Positions 8,234 to 16,900 of a stretch of 64,000 bases of DNA are shown in pieces. The stretch is from NCBI RefSeq assembly GCF_900172335.1, contig NZ_FWFX01000001.1:372001-436000 (forward strand), read 5' to 3'. Each line of letters opens with the position of its first letter. Position 1 is the first letter of the stretch. The notes below the pieces were generated by a model. It was given only the letters and a program-made list of their open reading frames with translations, ran no database searches and was not told the DNA's origin. Made by a program: the position numbers and the translations under genes. The stretch is from Roseovarius albus (lineage in GTDB: Bacteria > Pseudomonadota > Alphaproteobacteria > Rhodobacterales > Rhodobacteraceae).

Positions 8234-9108
8234 GCGTAGATATCCGATTTCTGGGTTGCGTTGTTCATGTAAACTTTGGCTTGTACCTGGCGTATGTGAT
8301 CGTAGAGCGCCACAGCCTCTGGCGCAAAATTTTTCTTTGGGGCCTCGATATGGGTGAAGTTGCCATAACGGTCTTCCCCGCGCACCAGCATAGCGAAATC
8401 TTCCTCGGCCAGTTCCTGCGCCATATCGGGGCGCAGATAGCGCACAACACAGGCAATCCGACGGTCGTCTGAGATATTCGGGCCTGATCCGTGAATGGTC
8501 AGCCCGTGATGCAGGCTCATCTGACCAGGGTGGATCTCAATCGAGACTTTGTCGGCGGGATCGACCTCAACCTTCACCTCTTGCCCGCGGCTGAGCAGGT
8601 TGTTGTCATCAAAGGTATCTGCGTGGGGCAGGATCGGGTTCTTGTGGCTGCCACGCACGAAGTCCATGCAGCCCGACTCTGGCGTGGCTGCAGAAAGCGG
8701 GATCCAGGCTGTGACCAGCCCGTCTATGGCCCCCATGCCCCAATAAGTCAGATCCTGATGCATCGACACAATGTGGTCGGTGTGCGGTTCCTTGGCGAAG
8801 AACTCGACCGAATAGATCATGATATCGGGGCCTATGATGCCCTCGATCACGTCCAGCACCGCCGGGTTGCTGGCGATCTCGGCAGCGAAGGGCATGACGA
8901 CATGGGCATTCACGCGTTTGTAATTGTTCAACGCCAGCGGCAGATCGGCATCCAGCCAGTCGCGTTCAATCGCCTCGAATTCCGCACGCGCCTGCAACGC
9001 ATGTTCGCGGGATATCGCGGGCAGGGGAAACAGATAGCCGTCGCTCCAATATTGATCTTTCAGGCCTTGGCTCAGTTTGCCGCTCTCTAGTTCAAGTGTG
9101 TCGAGCAT
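8230..9108 (-). CDS. PhyH-family Fe(II)/2-oxoglutarate dioxygenase
   Basis: A 292-residue protein of the phytanoyl-CoA dioxygenase family. The iron facial triad is visible: His117 and Asp119 (SMHQDLTYWG) and distal His206 (LTIHGSGPN), with Arg216/217 placed to bind 2-oxoglutarate. CMDFVRGSHK is the usual PhyH core motif. The ATG at 9108 is chosen because GAGGAAC precedes it; the open frame continues upstream, but that part is low-complexity and overlaps the end of the next gene. The family hydroxylates unactivated carbons. The 4-bp overlap with the HD-domain gene suggests that its product is the HD enzyme's substrate. PhnY of phosphonate degradation belongs to this family, but so do many unrelated hydroxylases. 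Confidence 0.82.
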   Translation of the reverse strand: MLDTLELESGKLSQGLKDQYWSDGYLFPLPAISREHALQARAEFEAIERDWLDADLPLALNNYKRVNAHVVMPFAAEIASNPAVLDVIEGIIGPDIMIYSVEFFAKEPHTDHIVSMHQDLTYWGMGAIDGLVTAWIPLSAATPESGCMDFVRGSHKNPILPHADTFDDNNLLSRGQEVKVEVDPADKVSIEIHPGQMSLHHGLTIHGSGPNISDDRRIACVVRYLRPDMAQELAEEDFAMLVRGEDRYGNFTHIEAPKKNFAPEAVALYDHIRQVQAKVYMNNATQKSDIYA

Positions 9109-9178
9109 GATGTTCCTCATACGCTTTGAAACGGACACAGGCGGGTAGCTTAGACCCGCCTGCGAAATTGTGAAGTGC

Positions 9179-10177
9179 TTACTGTGTCGACCAGATTTTG
9201 CGCCGCCGTTCTTTGACCAGTTCGTTGCCTTCGTCGGTGCCGTCGTGGAAGGTATTGAACCACTCGTCCCAAGGTGTTTCGTAGGTGCCGTAGTTGCAGT
9301 CAAAAAACTTGTGATGGAGTTGGTGATAGAAATCTCCGATCTCGAGCTTGGCTGTCTTACCTAATTTGATGTTTTCAAATCCGGCATGTGAAGTCGGCGC
9401 GCCGATCACGTGGTGGAAGATCAGGAACAGCACGTGCACGGGGTTGGCGGCCAGCAGGAAGAAGATCATCGTGTCAAAGAACAGAAAGAAGCTTTCGATA
9501 GGGTGCATCGCCAGACCAGACCAAGGGCCTGTATTGATGTTTTTGTGATGCCAGGCGTGCACCCAGGTATAGAGTTTACCAACGTGCAGCAGGCGGTGCA
9601 GGAAATAGAAATGCAAGCCTGCCCAGATTGGGATCAAAACGATCAACGTGATAAACCAGACCGGGTTGCTGTCAAAGGTGATCATCGTGGCCCAGCCATT
9701 GGCATAGGCATACCACATCAGTGATTCCCAAAGGGTCGCGAACAAGAGCGCTGGGCCAAGCGTCCAGAACATGTTGTCCCAGACCTGATTTTTGAAATAG
9801 AAAACCTTGGCCCCTTTGGCCATTGGGCGCATGTCGTAGCGATATTCATCTTGCTGGGTGCGAAACTTCCACAATGCAAGGTGCAGGCCGCCTGCGATGA
9901 CCAGCAAGATCACCAGATCGCGCAGCCAAATTTCAAAGATCCAGTCAAAGCTCAGCGTTTTTGTGCGCTCCAGATCTGGACTGAACCATGTGACAACAAC
10001 GAACGCCATGATCAGAATGAAGAAACGCTGCGCCACAGGATTCCAGCTTTTCAGCAGATACTTGGCCGAGGCGAGCGGTTTCAGGGGCCAATCCCAGTAT
10101 GGAGAGGTTTTGAGCGGCAGTTCTGGCGTGTAGTTCCAGATTTTGCGGCGGGGTGGGCGAGTGTTGGTGTCGGCCAT
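9179..10177 (-). CDS. Fatty acid hydroxylase/sterol desaturase superfamily membrane oxygenase
   Basis: A 332-residue integral membrane protein with hydrophobic segments at about 51-66, 87-101, 140-158, 172-192 and 228-257. Its diiron histidine clusters are clear: HRLLH (194-198), HAWHH (207-211) and HQLHH (285-289), with His225 in MHPIE. This is the signature of the membrane fatty acid hydroxylase superfamily, which uses O2 to hydroxylate or desaturate lipids, sterols or small substrates. It is the first gene of the oxygenase operon, 70 bp upstream of the PhyH gene, and is divergent from a LysR regulator. Substrate unknown. Confidence 0.85.
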   Translation of the reverse strand: MADTNTRPPRRKIWNYTPELPLKTSPYWDWPLKPLASAKYLLKSWNPVAQRFFILIMAFVVVTWFSPDLERTKTLSFDWIFEIWLRDLVILLVIAGGLHLALWKFRTQQDEYRYDMRPMAKGAKVFYFKNQVWDNMFWTLGPALLFATLWESLMWYAYANGWATMITFDSNPVWFITLIVLIPIWAGLHFYFLHRLLHVGKLYTWVHAWHHKNINTGPWSGLAMHPIESFFLFFDTMIFFLLAANPVHVLFLIFHHVIGAPTSHAGFENIKLGKTAKLEIGDFYHQLHHKFFDCNYGTYETPWDEWFNTFHDGTDEGNELVKERRRKIWSTQ

Positions 10178-10258
10178 CGTGGCGGTCTCCGCAGTCTAAA
10201 TGTTCAAACCGGATTAAAAGGAAGGCATGAATTTGCACAGCAATAGGTCTGGACGCCC

Positions 10259-10279
10259 AGGGTAAGTTTTGCTTACCCT
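10259..10279. promoter_or_regulatory. Perfect inverted repeat, probable LysR-type operator
   Basis: AGGGTAAG (10259-10266), spacer TTTTG, CTTACCCT (10272-10279). The inner part fits the LysR T-N11-A rule (T10263 to A10275). It ends 7 bp before the LysR ATG and lies in the gap shared with the divergent oxygenase operon. A site this close to the regulator's own start usually means autorepression. Confidence 0.65.
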
Positions 10280-10286
10280 GCCTCGC

Positions 10287-11186
10287 ATGACTGTTGCGAT
10301 CCCCTCATTGAATTGGCTGCGCGTGTTTGAAGCCGCTGCGCGATATGAAAGCTTTGCCCGTGCGGCAACGCAGCTCAACATGTCTTCTGCGGCAGTCAGC
10401 CAGCAGGTGCGTGCGTTGGAAGATCGCTTGGGCCAGCAGCTGTTTGAACGCCACGCGCATGCGGTGACCCTCACAGATGCAGGGCGCGCATATCTACCCT
10501 CAGTCCAGCAGGCGTTGCTGACATTGGAAAGCGCAACAGAAGGACTTTTTGGAACCAAGCCGGATCAGCAACTCTTTCTAAGTGTAATATATATATTCGC
10601 CCAAGGGGTGTTGGGGCCTGGCTATCAGGAATTTTTGAATCAACACCCCGAGGTGCAACTGCACTTAAGTACCGGGATTCATAGCTCCGAGGTCATGCAA
10701 AGCTATGCAGATATGCAGATCGTCTTCGGTGCGCCACAAGCGCATGGCGCTGAAGGAGATTTCTTACTAGGGGAGAAGCTCTATCCGGTCGCTACGCCTG
10801 AAATTGCTGCAAAGATAAAGCACCCATCGGATCTGCTGAATCACAAGCTTATCGATGTCGCAACGCATCGTGCTGGGTGGGCGAGCGTGTTTGACCACCT
10901 GGATATCGTGCCGACCTCCGCACGATATTGCTATGTGGATAGTACCAATGTGGGCATAGTCTTAGCGGCTCAAGGAGTAGGGGTCGCTCTCATGCGTGCG
11001 CCAGCAACAGATTGGTCGATGAAAGAAGCCGGATTGGTGCCCTGTCTCGATATGGAACCAGTCGAGGGGCGGGAGGCCTATCACCTGATTTACCCGTCTC
11101 GCGCGGCGCTCAGACCTGCGGCAAGGGTGTTTCGCGAGTGGTTATTGGAGTGGTGTGCCGAGTTTGCTGTGCGCAAGGCCTTGTAA
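10287..11186 (+). CDS. LysR-family transcriptional regulator (GcvA-like)
   Basis: A 299-residue regulator with an N-terminal winged HTH (FEAAARYESFARAATQLN, SSAAVSQQVRALEDRLGQ, LFERHAHAVTLTDAG) and a C-terminal substrate-binding domain. The opening IPSLNWLRVFEAAARYESF resembles the GcvA subgroup. The ATG at 10287 is preferred to an in-frame TTG at 10269, which falls inside the palindrome. It is divergent from the three-oxygenase operon with 109 bp between the starts, so that operon is its likely target. The inducer would be the pathway substrate or product; nothing in the sequence names it. Confidence 0.88.
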   Translation: MTVAIPSLNWLRVFEAAARYESFARAATQLNMSSAAVSQQVRALEDRLGQQLFERHAHAVTLTDAGRAYLPSVQQALLTLESATEGLFGTKPDQQLFLSVIYIFAQGVLGPGYQEFLNQHPEVQLHLSTGIHSSEVMQSYADMQIVFGAPQAHGAEGDFLLGEKLYPVATPEIAAKIKHPSDLLNHKLIDVATHRAGWASVFDHLDIVPTSARYCYVDSTNVGIVLAAQGVGVALMRAPATDWSMKEAGLVPCLDMEPVEGREAYHLIYPSRAALRPAARVFREWLLEWCAEFAVRKAL

Positions 11187-11242
11187 GGTTAGAAGTCGGG
11201 CGCTATACGCGCGGCTTGAACCCCGAAACAGGAGCCTCAGCC

Positions 11243-12031
11243 ATGGTTGGCAGTGCTAATCTGAACATCATGATCAAAGCCGCGCGCAAAGCGGGCCGAT
11301 CATTGATCAAGGACTTCCGCGAAGTGGAAAATCTGCAAACCTCGATGAAAGGTCCGGGCGATTTTGTCAGCCGCGCAGATCTGGCGGCCGAAGCAATCCT
11401 GAAAGAGGAATTGATGGGCGCCCGCCCTACCTATGGATGGTTGGCCGAAGAGGGTGGTGAAGAGGCCGGACAAGATCCGACCCGTCGCTGGATCGTTGAT
11501 CCGCTGGATGGCACGACAAACTTTTTGCATGGGCTTCCACATTGGGCGGTTTCGATTGCGTTGGAGCACAAAGGTCAGGTTGTGGCTGGCGTTGTGTTTG
11601 ATGCTGCCAAGGACGAGATGTATTTGGCCGAAAAAGGCGAAGGCGCTTTTATGAACGAAACCCGTCTTCGGGTTTCGGGCCGCAATAAGATGATTGAATC
11701 AATCTTTGCCACTGGTTTGCCCTACGGCGGGCGCAGTGATTTGCCAGAAACACTGCAGGATCTGGCACGTTTGATGCCGGCTTGCGCTGGGGTGCGTCGT
11801 TGGGGTTCTGCCGCGCTCGACATGGCTTATGTGGCCGCAGGCCGGTACGACGGATTTTGGGAGCGCCGCCTGAAACCTTGGGATTTGGCTGCAGGCATTA
11901 TCATCGTCCGCGAAGCAGGTGGTTTTGTTCAGCCAATGGACCCAACCGGCGACATTCTGGCCGACGGCGAAGTAATCTGCGCCAACGAGCCTATTTTTGA
12001 TAAATTTGCTGGCGTGATCCGCAAAGCCTAA
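11243..12031 (+). CDS. suhB: Inositol monophosphatase family protein (SuhB-like)
   Basis: A 262-residue protein of the Mg-dependent inositol monophosphatase family. The metal and active-site motifs are present: GDFVSRADLAAE, WLAEEGGEE, IVDPLDGTTNFLHGLP (the DPxDGT signature, about residues 91-96) and the C-terminal WDLAAGIIIVREAGG. GGAG lies about 10 bp before the ATG at 11243. It probably hydrolyses inositol phosphate or a related small phosphate ester, and SuhB relatives also act in rRNA antitermination. It follows the LysR gene but nothing ties it to the oxygenase pathway. Confidence 0.9.
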   Translation: MVGSANLNIMIKAARKAGRSLIKDFREVENLQTSMKGPGDFVSRADLAAEAILKEELMGARPTYGWLAEEGGEEAGQDPTRRWIVDPLDGTTNFLHGLPHWAVSIALEHKGQVVAGVVFDAAKDEMYLAEKGEGAFMNETRLRVSGRNKMIESIFATGLPYGGRSDLPETLQDLARLMPACAGVRRWGSAALDMAYVAAGRYDGFWERRLKPWDLAAGIIIVREAGGFVQPMDPTGDILADGEVICANEPIFDKFAGVIRKA

Positions 12032-12034
12032 GCG

Positions 12035-13093
12035 TTACTCTGTCGGCAGCAGTGACCAGAGATTGTCGCCAACGTAGAGCATGTTACTGCGTTCGTGCGG
12101 GCGTTTACCTTCATTTAGAAGTTGGTTCAAATCGTCCCCAACCTCTTGATTGTAAACATGATAGAGATGCCCTGTGGGGCTGCGGACAGGCAATTCACTC
12201 AGGTCAATCACCTCGACACCTTCCAAACTGGCAACATCATTGCCCGTCTCACCCAGCCGTGCATAACCGTGTACCGTGGCCGACAGAGCGAGGGGGCGAT
12301 CCGCTTTGGCCACATAGACAGTGATATCGCTGACGATGGGGCGGATGCGGGGCAGAAGTCGCGCGAAAATCTCAAAATCCATATCCGGTGCGAGCAACAC
12401 CAATTCGCCTAATCGAATGTCTGGTTTTCGTAGTGCGACCTCATTAAGTGCCAGAGCCATACCACGCCCGCCGAGGCTGTGCCCTGCCAGATTTACACCT
12501 TGAGGGCCGAATGTTTCTTCCATTTCGAATATGGCATCCGCCAAGTCCGGCACGCTCCAATAAAGATCGGATTCGTCATGTGTGTAATTCAATAGGTCCC
12601 CGTCGGACGGCCAACTGAACCAAAGGAAACGTCCCTGTAGTTTGGCGTTTTCTTGCATGATAGTGGCGCGGCGACAGCCCTTTTCAAAATCAATATAGAA
12701 GCCATGCGTATAGAGCAGGGGAGCGTTGTCGGGCGAAGTTTCTTGTAGAGTTTCCATGACCGAATCTGGTGTTCCGCTGCGGACATCATCAACCCGCAAG
12801 ATCTCCTCGGGGATATGAAATGGGGCAGCTTCCGTGACTGTTTCGGGAAGCCCGAGCCAACGCTCACCAATATCGCACCATCCGGCCTTGAGCGGACCGC
12901 GTTCTTTGCCGAAATATGGGTCCCGATCATTTGCACTCGTTTCGTTTCGCACGGTCAGGAATGGAATGCCTCGTTGCTGCTCTGCCTGTTGTGCGGATGC
13001 GGGTGCGGAAATGGACATACAGCCAATCTGCACTGTGAGAGCAGCGATGAAGGTGAGTGATTTTTGAGAAATTTTTTTAGTATCTAGGAACAT
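12035..13093 (-). CDS. Secreted alpha/beta hydrolase (DUF900-type esterase)
   Basis: A 352-residue exported protein. The ATG at 13093 is preferred because AGAGAG precedes it and a signal peptide follows (FIAALTVQIGCMSISAPASA). The stretch IGC could also serve as a lipobox, so periplasmic or lipid-anchored forms are both possible. The alpha/beta-hydrolase features are an oxyanion-side LLYTHGFYIDFEKG, the nucleophile elbow GHSLGGRG, a downstream Asp in AKADRPL and a His in HLYHVYN. The DUF900 family contains uncharacterised esterases and lipases. It converges tightly with the phosphatase gene, with 3 bp between the two stops. Substrate unknown. Confidence 0.8.
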   Translation of the reverse strand: MFLDTKKISQKSLTFIAALTVQIGCMSISAPASAQQAEQQRGIPFLTVRNETSANDRDPYFGKERGPLKAGWCDIGERWLGLPETVTEAAPFHIPEEILRVDDVRSGTPDSVMETLQETSPDNAPLLYTHGFYIDFEKGCRRATIMQENAKLQGRFLWFSWPSDGDLLNYTHDESDLYWSVPDLADAIFEMEETFGPQGVNLAGHSLGGRGMALALNEVALRKPDIRLGELVLLAPDMDFEIFARLLPRIRPIVSDITVYVAKADRPLALSATVHGYARLGETGNDVASLEGVEVIDLSELPVRSPTGHLYHVYNQEVGDDLNQLLNEGKRPHERSNMLYVGDNLWSLLPTE

Positions 13094-13167
13094 GAAGCTC
13101 TCTTTGTAGAGATATGATATTATTTGTTTTAAGTGTCTTGAGTATTTACTCATTGAGTGGGCAAATT

Positions 13168-13938
13168 TTACCGGGTGTTCCATGGACCTCTCCTTGTCGG
13201 GCGTTTGACCGTGGGGACACGCGTGCGGCTTAGCTTGTAGGTGGCTTCGGGATGTGGTGGGTGCCCATGTGTTGTTTGCCAGAACTTTGGGCCGCCCAGT
13301 CGGAGAAAGAAGGGCAAACACAAGATCGCGCCGATTACGAACCCGCCAGAATGCGCCCAGTAGGCCACGCCGCCGCCTGTAGGGTCAGAGTTAAAGCTGC
13401 CGAAGATTTGCATCGCGAACCAAACGGCTAATACTCCCCAGGCGGGGATGCTGAGAATGCGGAAAAATACGATCAGAATGACCAGAACATCGACCCGTGC
13501 CTTGGGAAAGAGCAAGAGATACCCGCCCATCACACCGGCAATGGCGCCTGACGCCCCAACCGTGGGAACTGGAGACATAGGGGCTGAGAGGTAATGCGCA
13601 AAGCCAGCCCCGACGCCGCAGGCTAGATAAAACAGAAGATAAGGAATGTGTCCCATTTTATCTTCGAGATTATCGCCGAAGATCCACAAAAACAGCATGT
13701 TACCACCTAAGTGCATCCAGCCACCATGCAGGAACATTGAACTGATGAAGGTATGGTAGTCGCCGCCTTGCTGCACGAAGGCCGGAATCATTGCCCAGTC
13801 GAAAAAGAACTGATTGAGCGCACGCGGGTCGTTGAACAAGGGCCAATAGCTGATGAAGATCAGAATATTTAGCGCAATCAACGCATAGGTAACATAGGGG
13901 GTTCGACCTGATGGATTGTGATCGCGCAAAGGAAACAT
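13168..13938 (-). CDS. Rhomboid family intramembrane serine protease
   Basis: A 256-residue polytopic membrane protein from the ATG at 13938. The rhomboid catalytic motif GASGAIAG (Ser130) and the partner His196 (YWAHSGGF) are present, as are the conserved HxxxN (His76 to Asn80, HLGGNMLFLWIFGDNLED) and the early region HTFISSMFLHGG. It should cleave transmembrane substrates within the bilayer. It lies 31 bp downstream of putA on the same strand with a GC-rich hairpin between them. The C-terminal tail is cytoplasmic and basic. Natural substrates are not known. Confidence 0.9.
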   Translation of the reverse strand: MFPLRDHNPSGRTPYVTYALIALNILIFISYWPLFNDPRALNQFFFDWAMIPAFVQQGGDYHTFISSMFLHGGWMHLGGNMLFLWIFGDNLEDKMGHIPYLLFYLACGVGAGFAHYLSAPMSPVPTVGASGAIAGVMGGYLLLFPKARVDVLVILIVFFRILSIPAWGVLAVWFAMQIFGSFNSDPTGGGVAYWAHSGGFVIGAILCLPFFLRLGGPKFWQTTHGHPPHPEATYKLSRTRVPTVKRPTRRGPWNTR

Positions 13939-13955
13939 GGGGCCACGTTGGCCCC
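13939..13955. promoter_or_regulatory. GC-rich hairpin against the rhomboid start codon
   Basis: GGGGCCA (13939-13945) and TGGCCCC (13949-13955) form a perfect 7-bp stem with a 3-base loop, directly abutting the rhomboid ATG on the minus strand. No separate purine-rich ribosome site is visible, so the hairpin may occlude initiation or limit readthrough from putA. There is no T-tract, so it is not a typical intrinsic terminator. Confidence 0.5.
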
Positions 13956-13969
13956 ATGTCTGATTAAGG

Positions 13970-16900
13970 TCAAGACATACCGCCCAGAAGCGCGGCGTTG
14001 CCGCCCGCGGCGGTGGTATCGACACAAACATGGCGTTCATGCCGGGCATGTCCAAGATCCGGTTTACCGGTGATCACCGGTAGAATCGGACCCTCGCGGC
14101 GAGACAATGCTTGGGCATAGCTGCGGCCAGTGTCTACGTCGCCCCACCATAGAACGCCGGAGATATCAGACAGCGTCGTCAACGCTTCGGCCTCAATCTG
14201 GCCGTCGGTTACAACAGGTACGCCCCCCAGATCAGAAACCGCTTTCGCTTGCGCCTTCGATAACTCAGTCCCCGGACCCGCACAAATCAGGGCGGGGCGG
14301 GCATGGGTGGTTAGGCGGTTTGATTCACCTGTTGGGCCGGGCAGCAATCGATCGTTGCGGGCAGGAGCCTGTTGCGCATTGGCCTGCGCAACCAATTTAC
14401 CAAGGGAATCTGTGGCCATGGTTTGTGTCCACGGGTCTTCCGATTGCGTGGCTGGGCGTGCGGTGTAGCGCGTTAGATAGTTTGGACCGCCTGCCTTTGG
14501 CCCCGTTCCGGAAAGTCCCTCACCACCAAAGGGTTGCGAGCCGACAATCGCGCCGATCTGGTTGCGGTTTACGTAGATGTTGCCCGCGCCAACAGCTTCG
14601 GTCACGTGCTGAACCCGGTCGTCGATCCGGGTCATCAAGCCAAAAGTTAGGCCGTAACCGGTCGCGTTGATATCACCAATGATTTTGTCCAGTTCTTGAG
14701 ATTTAAAGGTCGCAACATGCAACACAGGGCCAAAGATCTCGCGCTTCATATCGCCGATGCCATTCACCCGGATCAGAGTAGGCGCAATGAACCGGCCACT
14801 ATTGGGCGTGGCTATCTCATGCATCAGTCGGCCTTCGCTGCGTGCGGTTTGAATATGGACCGCAATGCCTGACCAAGCCAATTCGTCAATCACCGGACCG
14901 CAATCGGTTGAAAGCTGCCAAGGTTGTCCTACACTCAGAGCGTCCATCGCACCGGTCAGCATTTGGATGAACGGCTTGGCAATGTCCTCTTGTACATAGA
15001 GGCAACGCAGTGCTGAACAGCGCTGACCGGCAGATTGGAAGGCCGATTCAACGATGGCCTGTACCGCCTGTTCGGGCAGGGCGGTGGAATCAACGATCAT
15101 TGCGTTAAGGCCACCGGTTTCAGCGATGAGCGGCGCGCCGGGAGCTAAGTTCTCGGCCATGGCTGCGCGGATTTTCATCGCCGTAGCCGTCGAGCCAGTA
15201 AAGGCCACGCCGTCCACGCGCGGATCGGAGGTGAGAGCCGCACCAACTGATCCCGCACCGGGGAGCAATTGCAGTGCTGCTTTTGGAACACCCGCCTGAT
15301 GCATCAAGGAAATGGCAAAATGTGAAATCAGCGGTGTTTGTTCCGCTGGTTTTGACAAAACGGCATTGCCGGCTGCCAGGGCCGCGCTGATCTGGCCGGT
15401 AAAAATAGCCAATGGGAAGTTCCAGGGGCTGATGCAGGTAAAGGTGCCAACAGGTGCGGCATCGGGGATATTGGCGCCGTAGTAGCGCAGAAAATCAACC
15501 GCTTCGCGCAGTTCAGCCACGGCATCGGGCATGGATTTTCCAGCCTCACGCGCCAAAAGAGCGAACAGTTGCCCGAAGTTTTCCTCATAAAGATCGGCCA
15601 CTTTGTTTAGGATGGCTTTGCGTTCTTCAGCAGGCGCATTCCACGGAGCAGCATAGGTCAATGCGGTCTCAATATCCTCCTCCGAAGCACTGGCGACTGT
15701 ACCGGGCGAGTCGCCCGAATCTGCGGGGTTTTCCACCGCTTCGGGCGCATTCGGATTTGCCGCGCGTGCCAACAGTGGTTCCGACGTCCATTTGTGCGAT
15801 TTAAACGGTGCGCGCGCTGCTTCGATCCCGTCAAGCGTTGGCAGGTGGGCCAGATCAAATCCTATCGAGTTGATCCGCTCAGGTTGGTAAAGCTCGGGTC
15901 CGGTTGGCAGCTTTACGGCGTGATCCTTATAGGTTTCAAACGGATCACGTGCCACCTCCTCGGCTGGAACATCTTCGTCTACGATCTGGTTTACAAAGCT
16001 GGAGTTCGCACCGTTTTCTAGCAGGCGGCGAACCAGATAGGCGAGCAGATCGCGGTGTGCTCCGACCGGAGCATAGATACGACAGCGCGTGCCGTGCCCA
16101 TCCAGAACGAGGCCGTGCAATGCCTCGCCCATGCCGTGCAAGCGTTGGAATTCAAAGGTGGATTTATCTATTGCCATGTCCAGAATCGCAGCCACAGTGT
16201 GGGCGTTATGCGTCGCAAACTGTGGATAGATCCGATCAGTCATATCCAGCAATTTGCGCGCATTGGCGATATAGGAAATGTCGGTTGCCGCCTTCGAGGT
16301 GAAGACCGGAAAGCCATCAATGCCTTCGACCTGTGCGCGCTTCACTTCGGTATCCCAGTAAGCGCCCTTGACCAGACGCACCATGATTTTGCGATCCAGG
16401 CGATCTGCCAAATCATAAAGGAAATCGAGCGCAAGCCCCGCGCGTTGCCCGTAGGCCTGAACGACAACACCAAAGCCGTCCCAACCAGCGAGCGCAGGCT
16501 CGGACAGGGTGGCTTCGATTACTTCAAGCGACAAGGACAGGCGGTCTGCCTCTTCGGCGTCGATGTTCAAACCCATGCCAGCTGACTTTGCCAACAAGGC
16601 GAGGCTGCGCAGACGTGGCATCAGCACATTCATCACCTGATCACGTTGGGCAACTTCATACCGTGGATGCAGGGCCGACAGCTTGACCGAGATACCCGGG
16701 TTGGCGCGGATGTCATCATTGGTACAGGCCTGCGCAATTGCGGTGATCGCGCGGGAATAGGCAAGGTGATAGCGGGTTGCGTCAGTATCAGTGCGGGCGG
16801 CTTCCCCCAGCATATCATAGGAATAGGTGTAGCCCTTTTTCTCCATCCCTTCGGCGCGGTCCATGGCCGAAGTGATGGTTTCACCCAAAACGAACTGGCG

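Noticed and set aside
7607..9108. Naming the PhyH-HD pair phnY-phnZ
   Set aside because: The pairing fits, but the substrate-loop residues of PhnZ are not evident and no other phosphonate gene is near, so the 2-aminoethylphosphonate function is not supported.
8230..9303. Longer form of the PhyH protein starting at 9303
   Set aside because: The extra N-terminus is low-complexity, overlaps the upstream gene, and the ATG at 9108 has a much better ribosome site.
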